Assembly: GCA_950022655.1 (NCBI GenBank)
Contig: OX465579.1
Location: forward strand, 16,467,088-16,531,087
DNA from: Alentia gelatinosa
Lineage: Eukaryota; Annelida; Polychaeta; Phyllodocida; Polynoidae
Direction of reading: 5' to 3'
DNA length: 64,000 nt
Shown here: positions 1 to 11,832 of the stretch, piece after piece
Position numbering within the stretch: the first letter of the stretch is position 1
Layout of the letters: each line of letters begins with the position of its first letter
The notes under the pieces: generated by a model
What the model saw: only the letters and a program-made list of their open reading frames with translations
Told to the model about the DNA's origin: nothing
Databases searched by the model: none
Translations under genes and position numbers: made by a program

Positions 1-167
1 ACCGAAATACCTAAAGACCCACTGGTGCTCGATGTGTTTGGATCCTAGAGTTGACAGGCAGTTGAAGAAAGGGCAAGTTCATTGGGTGCAAGGGGGTAAC
101 AAAAAACGACCCATAGACGGAATATATCCAAAACGTTTTGATTGTTATTTATCAAGAATTCCATGCT

Positions 168-462
168 CATTTATCAATAATGAACATAACGAGCGCTAGC
201 ATTTATTGTCCATGTTTTCAAATAGATTAAACCTAGTAATTGCCATATTATCGGGTATAAAAATGAGGACTTTTTCTTTGCCCTATAGTACAAAGGGACC
301 ATTTCCCCGCATACAATGGGTTTGAAGGCGGTATACTACAGGTTTGAATCCGTACACCACAGTTCAAGTATCTGGCAGGTTTTATATAATGTGTCGTGGT
401 TTACTCAATCCCCATACATTTCCAATGAGGACTTTGTATTTATACCATGGAATCCCCTGTTA
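168..462 (-). mobile_element. Hairpin superfamily, A-type copy, truncated
   Basis: Read on the minus strand this matches the other A-type copies near 13.7, 36.1 and 42.9 kb: a GTATACGG/TATACCAC-rich first domain with a CCATTGAAAATGTAT-like block. The hairpin apex remnant ACGAGCGCTAGC sits at 188-199. The outer hairpin arm is missing, so this is a broken copy. No coding potential is seen. Confidence 0.6.
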
Positions 463-1190
463 TAAAACCTACACATCTATTACGGACCAGGTCAAGTGCT
501 CTTAGGAGTCCTCTAATCATTTGATCTCTATAAGCAAAGAACCGAATATCCCGTGGGCTGATATCCCACATGGCAGGACGACCTATCATTCCAAGCTGAT
601 TGAGCTCAAGGATCACTTGACCACGTCCCCCCAGACAGCCCTGACAGTGCCGAGTGCAGGGGCTCTAGGCGAGTCAACAGCCTTGTCTTAGTCTAGACGG
701 GGAAATCCTTCCTCTACCAGAAAGGGATGGTCAGTGGCGCCGCCCCGCCTCAGACGGGGTTTGTTTAGTACACTACCGGGTCTAGATCTACCATCGTGGA
801 AGAGTGTGCGTCTTTGTATTAACAGGGGACGTATTTATATTGGGGAGGAGGGTGGGGGACGGACAATGACTGCTGGAATGAGGCAGTGACAAATTCTAAT
901 GGCTATGTATCTTTAGAAAAGGGAAACTAGCGGTAGAGTATGCTACACAAGGTATATTAAGCAATGGATGCCCATTTATGTAACTATGTCTATTTGCTAG
1001 AACTTAGATAGGGAAGGATCATGAAGGATCCTAGATTTGTAATAAAAAAGAGGAATCGTATATATCTAGTCCTGTGTTGTTAATCCTAAGTTGTCCAAAT
1101 TTCCGTGAAATCGATATAAAAGATTATCGTGGATTCTGACGAATATTGTTGTCTTTTAAACTTATCTAAATAAATAAATCCAGACGGATG
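463..1190. other. Unassigned non-coding stretch
   Basis: No recognisable gene, RNA or repeat family is visible. The stretch is of mixed composition with short frames only. The AT-rich part at 900-1190 carries no motif shared with other loci in this window. Confidence 0.4.
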
Positions 1191-1195
1191 TAGCC

Positions 1196-1230
1196 TGTGG
1201 GTGTGTGGGTGTGTGGGTGTGTGGGTGGGT
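1196..1230. repeat. GTGTGGGT microsatellite
   Basis: About four consecutive copies of a TGTGGGTG-like octamer. The following 300 bases are purine-rich on this strand but not clearly tandem. Confidence 0.8.
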
Positions 1231-1563
1231 CGACAATGGCAAGGAGCGATGTGTTGTGGCGGTGACCAGGTCAGAAGCACCCTGGAGGGAGAGGCAGAGG
1301 GAGAGGGCAGCAGCAGGAGCAGTGTTGTGAGGAGACTGAGTGAGAGCCTCGGGTGGGGTAGTGTGTGTGTTGAGGAGTAGGAGAATGGGGGAGGGCCAGA
1401 GGCAGGGGGCCAGTCGTCAGTGGCGGGGTAACCCGAGGAGGAGCATCCATGTTTGCCTGACGTCTCATGTAGGTCGACCCAGGTAAACACTGTGCCGGCC
1501 CGTCCGGAGCGCCGTGAGGACTGGGCGCTGCGCTGACTGCAAGCATCAAGCCACAGCCGCCAC

Positions 1564-2325
1564 CTACAACCCACTGCAGCTACCTACTACTACCCACCAC
1601 CGCCACCTGCAACCCACTGCAGCTACCTACTACTACCCACCACCGCCACCTGCAACCCACTGCAGCTACCTACTACTACCAACCACCGTCACCTACAACC
1701 CACTGCAGCTACCTACTACTACTACCCACCACCGTCACCTACAACCCACTGCAGCTACCTACTACTACCAACCCTCAGCACCTACAATCCACTGCAGCCA
1801 CCTACTACTACCCACTGTCAGCACCAACTATCCACCATCAGCACCTACTTCCCATTGCCATTACCTACTATCTACTGCCAACAGCTACCACTACTACCCA
1901 CCACCCGCACCTACTGTCCACTGCCACCAGCTACCACCCGCTTCCAGCACTCACTACTACCCACTATCTACTACCCACTGCCGCCACCTACTACCCACCC
2001 TCAGCACCTACTACTGCACCCCACTGCCAGCACATACCACCTACCACTCAAAGCCAGTACTACTCACTGCCATCACCTACCACTACTGCCCACCACCAGC
2101 ACTTACTACTACCTGCTGCAAGCACCACCTACTCTTTACTACTACCCTGCACCAATACCACCTTCTACTACTAACTTCTGCTACCAACTACCCACTGCCA
2201 GCACTACCTACTACCCAATGCTAGCACCACTTACTACTAGCTTCTGCCACCCACTATCCACTGCCACCTTCTACTACCCATCGCCCACCTACTACCCGCC
2301 ATCACCACCTACTACTACCCACTAA
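1564..2325. repeat. 43-bp minisatellite, decaying to the right
   Basis: The string ACCCACTGCAGCTACCTAC recurs every 43 bases from 1564 (starts at 1564, 1607, 1650 and 1693, then one 46-base step to 1739). Further right the array decays into CTACTACC/CCACTGCC-rich variants. Long serine/threonine/tyrosine/proline-rich frames cross it, but they are translations of the array. Confidence 0.85.
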
Positions 2326-2546
2326 AAACACCATCACCATCCAGCCCGCCATCCATAAGGATCGATGTAGAGTATTTTCCCCTGAGATCTTTTTGAATTC
2401 CCTAGGTTGGTGAAATTTCTCTGTGTTTTCCTGTGTTTCTGGGAATTTCTTATATTCCCTGTGTTTTTGCATTTTCCCTGTCGTCCCTGTGTTGTGAGCA
2501 ACCCATGCCTTGTCCCTTTCCCTGCGTGTGACCCGCACGTCACTCG

Positions 2547-2916
2547 TAGGATGTAAGTTGGGTTCGGGGAAAAAATGTGGAAATATTTTTCATCTGGATC
2601 TTTCTGCCTCAGAGAAAACGGGAAAACTTGGCATGGATGCCAGTTGGGGTCAGAAAGAACATGGAAATATTTTTCATGGCAATACAGGATCAACACATCA
2701 AATATATACACCCAAAAGTACTGAAACCTATTTTATACAAGTAGCATCACTACAGAAAATATGTGCCTAAGAAAATGAAATTAAAATATGAATTTTTCTC
2801 TTAACCACTGTTTTCTTGATATAGATGTGGCTAAATCAATATTATCTTGATTTGAAGCAAGGAAAAGCAATTACATATACTGAATATGGTAAAGTGGAAA
2901 ACTGACATCTCTGTGT
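2547..2916 (+). mobile_element. Family B MITE-like element with a second partial copy
   Basis: A truncated start (2547) is followed by a second start at 2634 (GCCAGTTGGGGTC). The right end at about 2903-2916 is TGACATCTCTGTGT, the inverse of the family start. Shared internal blocks are GGAAATATTTTTCAT and TGCCTCAGAGA. Sister copies are at 7.9, 38.9, 52.8, 54.9, 55.3 and 55.9 kb. Confidence 0.6.
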
Positions 2917-3050
2917 CCTTGCCCCACGTGTGTGGTGGCGGGAGATTAGTGAAATGTGAACGGCGCTGGATCCCGGAGGTGACGTCAGAGGGCCTCTGCT
3001 GGGTATCAGGGTCAGCGGTTGTTTGCAGAGTCTGAGGTGAGACTGGCCGA

Positions 3051-3690
3051 ACATGGCACTATGATACACACATGGCACCTACCTCGCTACCTGAGGCCGG
3101 ACATGGCACCATGACACACACACTGCACCGAGCTCGCTACCTAAAGGGGGACGTCCACCAACCATGACAAGGCTACGACAAGTGCCGACATGAAAGTTCC
3201 AATCGCAGCCTTGTTGCGAGAAGGGGGGCTCTGTGACAGCGTTGTCGGGGCATATCGGGAAGTGCACGCTCCACCAAAATCTCCTATCATAGCCCTCTGC
3301 GACACGCTCCCGACATGCCATGATACTCCACAACAAGGGTCCAGTCGTGGGAAAAACATTGAACATGTTTGTTCTAACCTTGTCGGAAGGCCCCTGACAA
3401 GCTTCCAGTCACAGCCTGTCGTGGCCTTGTGGTAGACTCTTGTCGGGAACTGGGGTCCACCAACCACGACAAGGTTATGACAAGCCTTCCAATCGTAGGC
3501 CTGTCGTGGACCTTGTTGGAAAGCCATTGTCGTAGCCTTGTTGTGGTTGGTGGACGACCCCTAAAAGCCGGACATGGCACCACGACACACACATGGCACC
3601 CACTGCGCTACCTGAGGCTGGACGTGACACTGCGACACACACATGGCACCCGCCATTTTTTTGTGCATTATGAGTAACACCTCCATTTTT
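3051..3690. repeat. 50-bp tandem units split by an inverted-repeat element
   Basis: ACATGGCACCA-type units start at 3051, 3101, 3572 and 3622, exactly 50 bases apart within each pair. Between the pairs lies a 3147-3563 segment whose ends are inverted copies of CGTCCACCAACCATGACAAG. A third, internal copy of that arm is at about 3459. The best reading is a foldback element inserted in a short tandem array. Confidence 0.6.
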
Positions 3691-3814
3691 CTGGTGCATC
3701 ATTGGTAACAGTGTTTAGCTAGTACTACGCCTTTTTTTTTTAGAGAAACATTATAATAATTTTTTATCTTTTGATAGGTTGCCATTACTTCATTTTTTAT
3801 CATCCTTTATCATA

Positions 3815-3902
3815 GACAAGTATCATAGACGGTGAGACTCGAACCCACATTTTTGGGATAACAAGTCCAGTGCTTTAACCACTGAGCTTACTCCACACCC
3901 CC
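3815..3902 (-). mobile_element. tRNA-derived SINE, head fragment
   Basis: The minus strand reads AAGCTCAGTGGTTAAAGC (A-box-like), ACTTGTTA in the anticodon-loop position and GGGTTCGAGTC (B box). The tRNA-like head matches the fuller SINEs at 17.1 and 20.4 kb. The body is missing. Confidence 0.65.
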
Positions 3903-4102
3903 TTGGAACAGTGAAGTAGATGCAGGTAGACGATGGGGATTGAACACCATGTCGACAGTAATGATCATATTCATCTCGAAGCAAGCATATGAATTATTCC
4001 ACAACACGCATTAAGAGTATAATATACCAAGAGAAGGCGCCATATACTATAAGAAAGTTTATTTCCTCCCCATTCGTATGTCTTATCATCACATACCTAT
4101 GT

Positions 4103-4150
4103 TTGTTTGGGTATTTTAACGTCCAATTTGTTCAAATAGACTTACTTTAG
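4103..4150 (-). mobile_element. SINE tail fragment
   Basis: It contains TTTAACGTCCAATTTGTTC followed by AAATAGACTTA, the distal (non-tRNA) end of the SINE family seen whole at 17077-17382. Confidence 0.5.
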
Positions 4151-5260
4151 TTTACTTTACTAAAATGTTCATATCCTGTTGGAATGACAGGGTAGGCTGC
4201 GAACGTCTCTGAAATTAAATGCCTCCTTATTCTTATCCCTTAGTAACCATTTTAAACGACTTACGTTGGCAGGAAGCCGTAAGTATGGTAATGGTATGCT
4301 AACCGCTATGTCAATATATATATCTCTGTTTTTTTCTCTCAGTCCCAAAAGCCGTGAACACATATACAATGAGCTCGTCTGAGGTCACCGCGAGAAATGA
4401 TTATGTAAGCAAGCCATATCATCACAACAAGCAGAAGCCACTGTCAACAAGCAGGGTCAACCGCATGTGGTCAGTGTGGTTATTAATGGCTGACCTCTAG
4501 CTCTCCCTCACCTCACTGGGTGGCGCTCATCACACACAAGGCACTTCTTGCCATGGAATGACAGACGTTAGTACCTTGTAGCCGCCCCCCCTCCTCCTAC
4601 CCGAATTAGCATTCCGCTAAGACACCGAGCTATGGGGCTTGGTGATTAGACGTAAAAGGGGTATGTGGAGCATACGGGTGACGTCAGAGGTAAATGGGTA
4701 GCCGAAAAGCATGCTGGGAAGGGTGGAGAAGATGGATGAGCTCGGGTTGTGAAGGGAAAAATGGTGGTGGAGTAGTTATAGGGCAGATCGTGGGTTGAGT
4801 TTCCTGTATACAGAGAAACTGGGTTATGTGGTTAGAATATCTAGTGTCTTTCTGTTAAAATATCTTTGTAAATATTAGAACAATGATGCCTGGAGGCATC
4901 ATGCGTCATGATAGCGGTGATGTATGGAGGCATCATGCGTCTTTGGTACGGTGATGCCTCCAGGCCTCATGCATCCTTAAAGCCCTATACACATCTACCA
5001 ATCAGGATTGAACAATTAGTTCCCAAATCGTATGGGAGTCAGTGAACTTGTCCCAGGCGAATTACGGAATACCACGGCCCCTGTCGGGCACCCAATCAAG
5101 TGCCATTTACCAACGTTCCATTGTAGGCGACTAGATTTATCAACATGTTGAAAATTTTGGCCACCAATTTAGAAACATAGCAACCACAACTTGTCGGCGC
5201 AAAAATAACATCTAATGGAGGAGGTTTACTAATGTTGCCTGACCCTTGCCTAGCCGAGGC
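4151..5260. other. Mostly unassigned; short TGATGCC palindromes
   Basis: No gene is seen. At 4880-4980 three related blocks built on GATGCCTGGAGGCATCA-type palindromes occur; similar GATGCCTCCAGGC sequence recurs near 43.4 kb. The rest shows no recognised family. Confidence 0.35.
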
Positions 5261-5424
5261 CATCCATAAAGTACGTATGCACCGAGGTGGGGGTGGGGGG
5301 GGAGGGGGTCAGAAATTTTGGAAAATCTGCGTATGCTCCCTCTTTGTTCTATTGCGTACAAGATTGGGAGAGGGGGTGGGTCCAAAATTTCAGATATTCT
5401 GCGTACGTACTTTATGGATGGCCC
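5261..5424. mobile_element. Short foldback (MITE-like) element
   Basis: The left end GGCCATCCATAAAGTACGTA and the right end TACGTACTTTATGGATGGCC are near-perfect inverted repeats about 120 bases apart. The core is G-rich and non-coding. No second copy is in the window and no clear target duplication was found. Confidence 0.5.
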
Positions 5425-5773
5425 CCTACTGCCGACTCTGTTAGGATGGCTGGCCTGCAACAAAAGTACCGTCCGTTTGTCGTCGACAAAGGTACATAAA
5501 TGTTAAGAAATCAGTAGATGTGTATTGGGCTTTAGGGGTTAAACCGACCAGAGCTAACATAGTGTGGCTCTGGCGGCCAGTGTAGTGTGGCGACGGTGGG
5601 GTCGGGGCAGGCTGAAGTATGCAGGCAGTCAGGGCTGGGAGTGTGGGTCAATCTGACGGCGCCATCTCTGGTCGTAGTTTACGGTCGGCGGGGCTGGAGC
5701 ACGGCCATACACCACCATCTCCCACATTGATCTGTGTTGTGGAGTAGAGCTGGTAGGCACTGGCGGCATGACA

Positions 5774-6066
5774 CCAGGGGCCTGTGGAATAGTCTAGGGG
5801 CCCTTTTAATAATCTAGGATCGTAGATGTGGACTTCTGTCTCCGACCGACGCTACCAAAAAAAGGGATCGCAGATGTAGAACCCTTTCTGTAACTCGTAC
5901 AAGGGTCATTGTTTAATAACCTAAGTCTGTTTGCTAAGACAATATTAGCCGTTCACAAGGTCGTCTATTAGTGTTGAATAAAGTTGCCCCACATCGTTCC
6001 TTGATCTCTATGGCATACAGAAAAGGGTTTTCATGTAAGATCCTAGATCACTAAATGTGCCCTAGA
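5774..6066. mobile_element. Family C, hAT-like MITE
   Basis: The left end has two stacked CAGGGGCC-type starts (5774 and 5795, the second followed by TTTTAATAATCTAGGATCG). The right end inverts to TAAGATCCTAGATCACTAAA. Internal blocks TGCTAAGACAATATTAGCC and GTTGAATAAAGTTG are shared with copies at 23.2, 28.0, 40.1 and 49.6 kb. The CAGGGG terminus suggests the hAT group. Confidence 0.6.
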
Positions 6067-6690
6067 TTCGTACATGAAGACTCCAATAAGGTTCATATAT
6101 ATATGATATCACTTTAAAGAAAAAAAGTCCATGCTAGTAAACAGTTGATTGACTGCTATATACGGCCAGGTTTCATTCTGTGCCCAAGATCATAGTATAT
6201 GTCTAACATTGCTAACGTCATCGGAGTCATTACTGTTAGTAATTAGTGCCAATCACGCACTGGTAAAAATCCATTATTAACATGAATGGTCAGTGTGTGT
6301 GGGCAGGCCATATGTCCACAGCCACGCCTTCTGGTCAGCATGGAGGGGAACCACCCCCTTCTCCCACCTCTTCTCCCCAGGGGGTAACTTACTGGCTATG
6401 TCTTGCCAGCATTGTCCATGCTAGGACAGAAGGGAGAGGCCACGCTTACCTAACCCTACACGACGGCCCTTGTCCTCCCAATTACCAGTTGTCAAGGGTG
6501 GACACAAAGGAGGACTGGCCGCCGACTTTGCCACCCCCGGCTTCCCCAGCCCGGGCCCACCTGTCCATCTCATTAACGCCAATCTCCCAGCTGCCCACCT
6601 GGCTGCAGTGCGGCGGCCTACAGTTACCTGCGAGCCGGTCCCGGCCATGGCGCTTACTGAAGGCCACGCCCGTCCACACTCAGGTGGATG
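6067..6690. other. Unassigned; E-box-rich in the right half
   Basis: A stop-poor frame crosses 6282-6690 but its composition is not convincing as protein. At 6545-6640 several CACCTG/CAGCTG E-boxes and a CATTAACGCC sit close together, which could be regulatory. No repeat family is recognised. Confidence 0.3.
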
Positions 6691-7213
6691 GCTCCTGGAG
6701 AATACGACCTGTTTTGGAGAACTCGACCCGTAGTTGTCAGGAGAACTCGACCCGTTTTAGAGAACTCGACCCGGAGTTGTCAGGAAAACTCGAACTGTTT
6801 TAGAGAACTCGACCCGGAGTTGTCAGGAAAACTCGACCCGTTTTGGAGAACTCGACCAACTAAGTCGACCCGTTTTAGATATATATGAATAAGATATTTT
6901 CCTATACTGTATATGAAAATTAACCAGACAGACCTTTCCTTCTATATGTATATCCTTCTATATACGCTAGTTTATTTGTTTAAAAGATAACAAATCAGAC
7001 CTTACCTTCTATAAGAACATGTCTTATCAATAAATATCTGAAACGGGTCAAGTTTTCCAAATCGTTTTCTCCAATACATATAATTGAGACGTGGCAAAAA
7101 AAAAAGTTTTCTCCAAAACATGTTAAGTTCTCCTGTCAACTATGGGTCAAGTTCGTAACGGGTCAAGTTTTTTTACGGGTCGAGTTGGTCTCGGGTCGAG
7201 TTCTCCAGTATCC
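6691..7213. mobile_element. Family M element (Mutator-like by target duplication)
   Basis: The inner ends are arrays of GAGAACTCGACCCG on the left and the inverse CGGGTCGAGTTCTCC on the right. The flanks AGGTGGATG (6682-6690) and AGGTGGGTG (7214-7222) look like a 9-bp target duplication with one change. The core is AT-rich and non-coding. A 9-bp duplication is typical of Mutator-like elements. Confidence 0.6.
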
Positions 7214-7234
7214 AGGTGGGTGGCGGTTCCTGCT

Positions 7235-7340
7235 CGTAGCGCCAGGAAGGGGTCCCCTGACCTGGCCACCACGCCATCCCCACATTAATCAGTGTCCCAC
7301 TAATTAACGCTATTTATGCGGCCTAAAGGCGGGCCGCGCT
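7235..7340. promoter_or_regulatory. Homeodomain-site-rich island (candidate)
   Basis: Within about 60 bases there are CATTAATCAG, CTAATTAACG and ATTTATGCGG, followed by CpG-rich sequence. It is non-repetitive in this window. The assignment as a cis-regulatory module is inference from motif density only. Confidence 0.25.
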
Positions 7341-7888
7341 CGTTAAGGACGTCGCGATGCAGATGTCAACATACATTCGTCATCTCCTGTCAACCATTAC
7401 ACTCTGCCCGCCCTACAGGGGTCGCCACCAGAGCCTCCGCCCGTTCCCACCGCATGGTGGCAGCATGGGCAGTGCTGGCCTTTTGTATCCATTTTTTTTT
7501 TTTTTTTTACAACCACGTAGTTAGAATCCACGAGGTATGTTATTTGCATACCCATGAAAAGAAAAAAAGTAAATGTGGTGACTATTTTTCAACGTAACCG
7601 CAAAGTAATCTGTGCAGATTGAAGTTTCGCGTGGCAGAGAGGCCCACACAATCTGGTTTGTGTTGACACAGTGCAGTCATTGCGTGGTAAATACCTCTAC
7701 AGTCTCCCTTATTAACACACCACAGAATGAGATATAGCTAGAATTCAACAACAAAAAAAGTCGCTGTCATTAAACAACCGTATACAGATCCCGCCACTTC
7801 CTTTATATATTAACTTTTATAAACACTTCCATATCTTTTTTTTCATGTCATAATGCATCGGTATTTTTAGCGGTTTACTTATTTCTGT

Positions 7889-8137
7889 ACAGAGATGTCA
7901 ATTGGGGTCGGAACAAAGTGGAGATATTTTTCATGTGGAAGTTGCTACCTCAGATGAAAAAAACCGCTGAAAACACGTTGGTAACAGCCACGGTGTGGGC
8001 TGGGGTCTGTTCAAACCACTTTGTTATTGGAATGAACGAGGCTCAATTAATAATATCTTGGTTACATACACAGAGTTTACATAATAAACATGAAAACCTG
8101 GACTTCCATGGAAAAATGCAAAATTGTCGTCTGTCTA
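7889..8137 (+). mobile_element. Family B MITE-like element
   Basis: It starts ACAGAGATGTCAATTGGGGT and ends in a decayed inverse (AATTGTCGTCTGTCTATG). The internal blocks GATATTTTTCATGTGG and CCTCAGATG match the sister copies. Non-coding. Confidence 0.65.
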
Positions 8138-8584
8138 TGAGCATCCGTTTTTCCTCTGTTATTTCTTCCTGGAGTAATTATGGGAATACTCGCCAAGTAT
8201 GTGATACTCTGCCTGGGGGAGTTCCAGTGTTATGTACACATACAGGTTGTTATTACCTTCACCTTTTTATCGGGTAGAACTCCCTGTGGTCCTAGGACAT
8301 TTCTGTGGCTAATGGTTACAGCAGGGCCGAGACACCTACCCAAACAAACATAACAGCCAGGAAAAAGAGAATCTAAACGTTTATTCAAACAGGTCTGTAT
8401 GTATTCTAACTGGCGTAGGAATATGCTATGTGGGGGAGATCTATGTGCTCGTCCAGAAGAGGTGTGTGTGGGTGGTGTGGGTGGGGAGTCTGGAGTCAAT
8501 GGACAATGAAAATCCAATCATGTCAAGAAGACATCATTTGGTGGACAGCTGACTTTTGCTGTTCAGATCAGAGAATTCTGGCAC
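8138..8584. other. Unassigned stretch
   Basis: I see no gene and no family shared with the rest of the window. It contains a GTGTGTGTGG-rich patch near 8460. Confidence 0.35.
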
Positions 8585-8988
8585 TCCATGTTGCTTCTAC
8601 CAGCACACCAGATATAGCAAGATTTATCACAATCTGGTTGACTTGTTAAGTCTTGCTAGGTTTTGATTAATCACATGCATTATTATTGCCGCGAAGCATC
8701 CGTACGATCAAGCACCTTCCCAATCCTTGTCGTGATAGATTGAGGTATGCCGCAGTAGGTCGGGCAATGGATCCAAAGGCATCGCGATGGTGGAACACCA
8801 AAATATACACACATTTTATAAAATAAAAAATACACACATCATTGCATGCAATATATCGCGACAAGGAAGGTAAGGCATATTGCGACACTATAAGATATAC
8901 CAAGATACAACACGGCAATTGCATTGATATAAAGAAGACATACCAAGATATGATAGGGCGCATCCTTTGTGCTGGAACCAGGCCTTTA
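8585..8988 (-). mobile_element. Family G MITE-like element, full length, diverged
   Basis: The left end has CACCAGATATAGCAAGAT and GTTGACTTGTTAAGTCTTGC. The right end has GTGCTGGAACCAGGCCTTTA, the inverse of the family start TTAAGTGCTGGTTCCACC. Internal blocks ATCGCGATGGTGGAACACCA and GATATACCAAGATACAACA are shared with copies at 33.3, 42.5, 47.3 and 56.7 kb. Confidence 0.6.
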
Positions 8989-9179
8989 GCTCTGCATCTC
9001 AGAACGACTCTGCTCAATTAACACCAAGTCAAATACAAGTGTCTCTTCTCAACCAGCACATTTTGAGAACAAGTGGGATTAAGCTAGCTACCTGGAGAAA
9101 TCTCCCTACAGTTCTTTCATCCTCCACCCCTCTTCTTGTTCTCTCTGCGCCTGGTTGTTCAGCACCCGCGTGACCTACA

Positions 9180-9480
9180 TACGTGAGGCGGTGTTGACCT
9201 AACCCTGACTGGCGGGGTCAGAGGTCAGGGTTCGGCGCCGGGAGACGCGCGGGGTCCGGGCCCGGCGCTGCGTTCGCGTTTCCCGAAGCCCGAGTGGCGC
9301 CAGACGCAGTTAAAGGTGACCACGCTCGGGGCGTCACGGCGTACGGGGCCCGGGTCCCCCCGCCCGTCCGCCCGCCCGCCCGGCCAGACAGGTCAGCCCG
9401 CCGGGGAGCAGGCGGGTACGGGCGGGCCCTCCCACACCACGTCTCCCACTACACTGGCCGCCAGAGCTTCACTACGTTAG
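9180..9480. promoter_or_regulatory. CpG-dense island
   Basis: Very high GC with a dense run of CpG (9215-9430), unlike the AT-leaning surroundings. No start codon with a convincing frame follows on either strand. It could mark a promoter or an unmethylated regulatory block; no TATA, Inr or transcript evidence is available. Confidence 0.3.
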
Positions 9481-9894
9481 GTTGGTTAAATCCGTGGCTG
9501 CCTTGACCCACAACCTGTACGTGTCTCCTACTCTCTCAGCAGATGTTTTATGACCTGGACCTACGGTTGGAGAATGTAATCAATTCTCACTCTTGAAGCC
9601 ATTTTCCCATGTTCATATTTGCTTTTGTGTGTATTTTTAATCAGAAATCCATAAAGGTAGACTTTATTATCAATTTTATCAGCTATGGATATTTCCTAAT
9701 GAGTATTTCAGCTCTCGGAATCCACAGATAAAGTAAACTGCTTGGTCTGAGATTGAGAATTCGTGGACACAACCAGGGTTTAACCTTACCATCCTCTAAG
9801 TTGGAACACAGTGTAGACAGAGGGGGCGGCCAATCTACACCCCCCCCCCCCCCCTCCTCCCAACACGACCACCACGCCACCGCCGCACAGGGCG

Positions 9895-10310
9895 AGGTTA
9901 GAGACGATGACACGGCCCCATGAGAGAGTGAAAAAACTTGACGCCATGTCAATAAGACATCCAGCCCGACGTGCGCCAACAGGGCCCGAGAGATCCGACC
10001 AGCGGCGGCCGGGACAGAGAGCGACAGGGCGCGAGACAGAGGGACAGACAGGGAGGCGGTTAGCAGACACACTGGCGCCTCAGCCTCGGGCAAGGTAATA
10101 CTAATAATGACAGCGTGACACCGCGCTGTGGCTAGGCCCGGCTCCAGGCAACTTAGCACCTGTCCCCCGCCGACCAAATATCATAATGATAACAGCCACA
10201 AAAACGGGGGTTGGGCCGCGCTCCCGCCTGCCCGCAGAGACATGCGGCAAATCCGGCCCGCTTAGAGCCGGGGAAGGAGGGAGACAGCGGCGGCGCACGA
10301 GTGTATGGAC
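9895..10310. promoter_or_regulatory. CpG-rich motif-dense island
   Basis: GC-rich and non-repetitive, with CTAATAATGACAGC (homeodomain/MEIS-like) near 10100 and AAATATCATAATGATAACAG near 10175. Short frames here are shadows of composition. Regulatory role is inferred. Confidence 0.25.
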
Positions 10311-10427
10311 ACAGGGTTTACGCTGAATGGTTCGCGTGGCGTACAAAGCCACCGATGTGGCGCCTGATAAATGAAGCGGAGGACAACGTCTTGTGGCTGG
10401 GGGTTTCTTCTCTCCTGGTGCTGTGGA

Positions 10428-11705
10428 CAGGCTTCAGTCCATGTCTCCTATGTCTACCCCTCCACCTACCCCATTCCTCCTCACCGAGATACAGCCTATC
10501 CCTCCACCTACCCCACCCTTCCTCAGTCCCTGTCTCCTTTGCCTACCCCTACACCTTACCCATCCCTCCTCGCTATCTCCTATCTATCTCCTACGCCTAT
10601 CCCTATACCTACCCCATTCCTCCTTCCCAGGATACAGCCTACCCCTCCCCCTACCCTCAGTCCCTGTCTCCTCTACCTACCCCACCCCTCCTCAGTCCCT
10701 GTCTCCTATGACTACCCCTCCACCTACCCCACCCCTCCACAGTCCCTGTCTCCTATACCTATCCCTCCACCTACCCCACCCCTCCTCAGTCCCTGTCTCC
10801 CATGTCTACCCCTCTACCTACCCCACCCCTCCCCAGTCCCTGTCTCCTATACCTACACCTCTACCTACCCCACCCCTCTTCAGTCCCTGCCTCTATGTCT
10901 ATCCCTCTACCTACCCCACCTCTCCTCAGTCCCTGCCTCCTATGCCTACCCCTCCACCTACCCCACCCCTCCTCAGTCCCTGTCTCCTATGTCTACCCCT
11001 CCACCTACCCCACCCCTCCCCAGTCCCTGTCTCCTATGTCTACCCCTCCACCTACCCCACCCCTCCCCAGTCCCTGTCTCCTATGTCTACCCCTCCACCT
11101 ACCCCACCCCTCCCCAGTCCCTGTCTCCTATGTCTACCCCTCCACCTACCCCACCCCTCCCCAGTCCCTGTCTCCTATGTCTACCCCTCCACCTACCCCA
11201 CCCCTCCCCAGTCCCTGTCTCCCATGTCTACCCCTCCACCTACCCCACCCCTCCCCAGTCCCTGTCTCCTATTGCCAACCCCTCCACCTACCCCACCCCT
11301 CCTCAGTCCCTGCCTCCTATGTCTACCCCTCCACCTACCCCACCCCTCCTCAGTCCCTGTCTCCTATGCCTACCCCTCCACCTACCCCACCCCTCCTCAG
11401 TCCCTGTCTCCTATGCCTACCCCTCCACCTACCCCACCCCTCCTCAGTCCCTGTCTCCTATGCCTACCCCTCCACCTACCCCACCCCTCCCCAGTCCCTG
11501 TCTCCTATTGCCAACCCCTCCACCTACCCCACCCCTCCTCAGTCCCTGTCTCCTATGCCTACCCCTCCACCTACCCCACCCCTCCTCAGTCCCTGTCTCC
11601 TATGCCTACCCCTCCACCTACCCCACCCCTCTTAAGTCCTTGTCTCCTATGCCTACCCCTTCATCTACCCCACCCCTCCCCAGTCCCTGCCTCCTTTACC
11701 TACTC
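10428..11705. repeat. 47-bp minisatellite derived from the end of family D
   Basis: About 26 units of CAGTCCCTGTCTCCTATG + CCTACCCCTCCACCTACC + CCACCCCTCCT. Successive starts are 47 bases apart (10981, 11028, 11075). The unit closely matches the right end of family D read in reverse, for example 29990-30060. Because 47 is not a multiple of three, all three forward frames stay open and read the same 47-residue proline-rich repeat. Units at 11266 and 11510 share a CTATTGCCAAC variant, a sign of block duplication. Confidence 0.85.
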
Positions 11706-11756
11706 CTCCACCTTCCGCAACCCAAGGAAACGATTGTACTAGGAATTGATGAATTT

Positions 11757-11772
11757 TTGCTGTTGCTGTTGC

Positions 11773-11830
<58 letters not shown>

Positions 11831-11832
11831 GA
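11757..11832. repeat. (TTG)n / (TGC)n trinucleotide tract
   Basis: A few TGTTGC units followed by about twenty TTG units. Encoded poly-leucine or poly-asparagine/glutamine frames have no other support. Confidence 0.95.
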
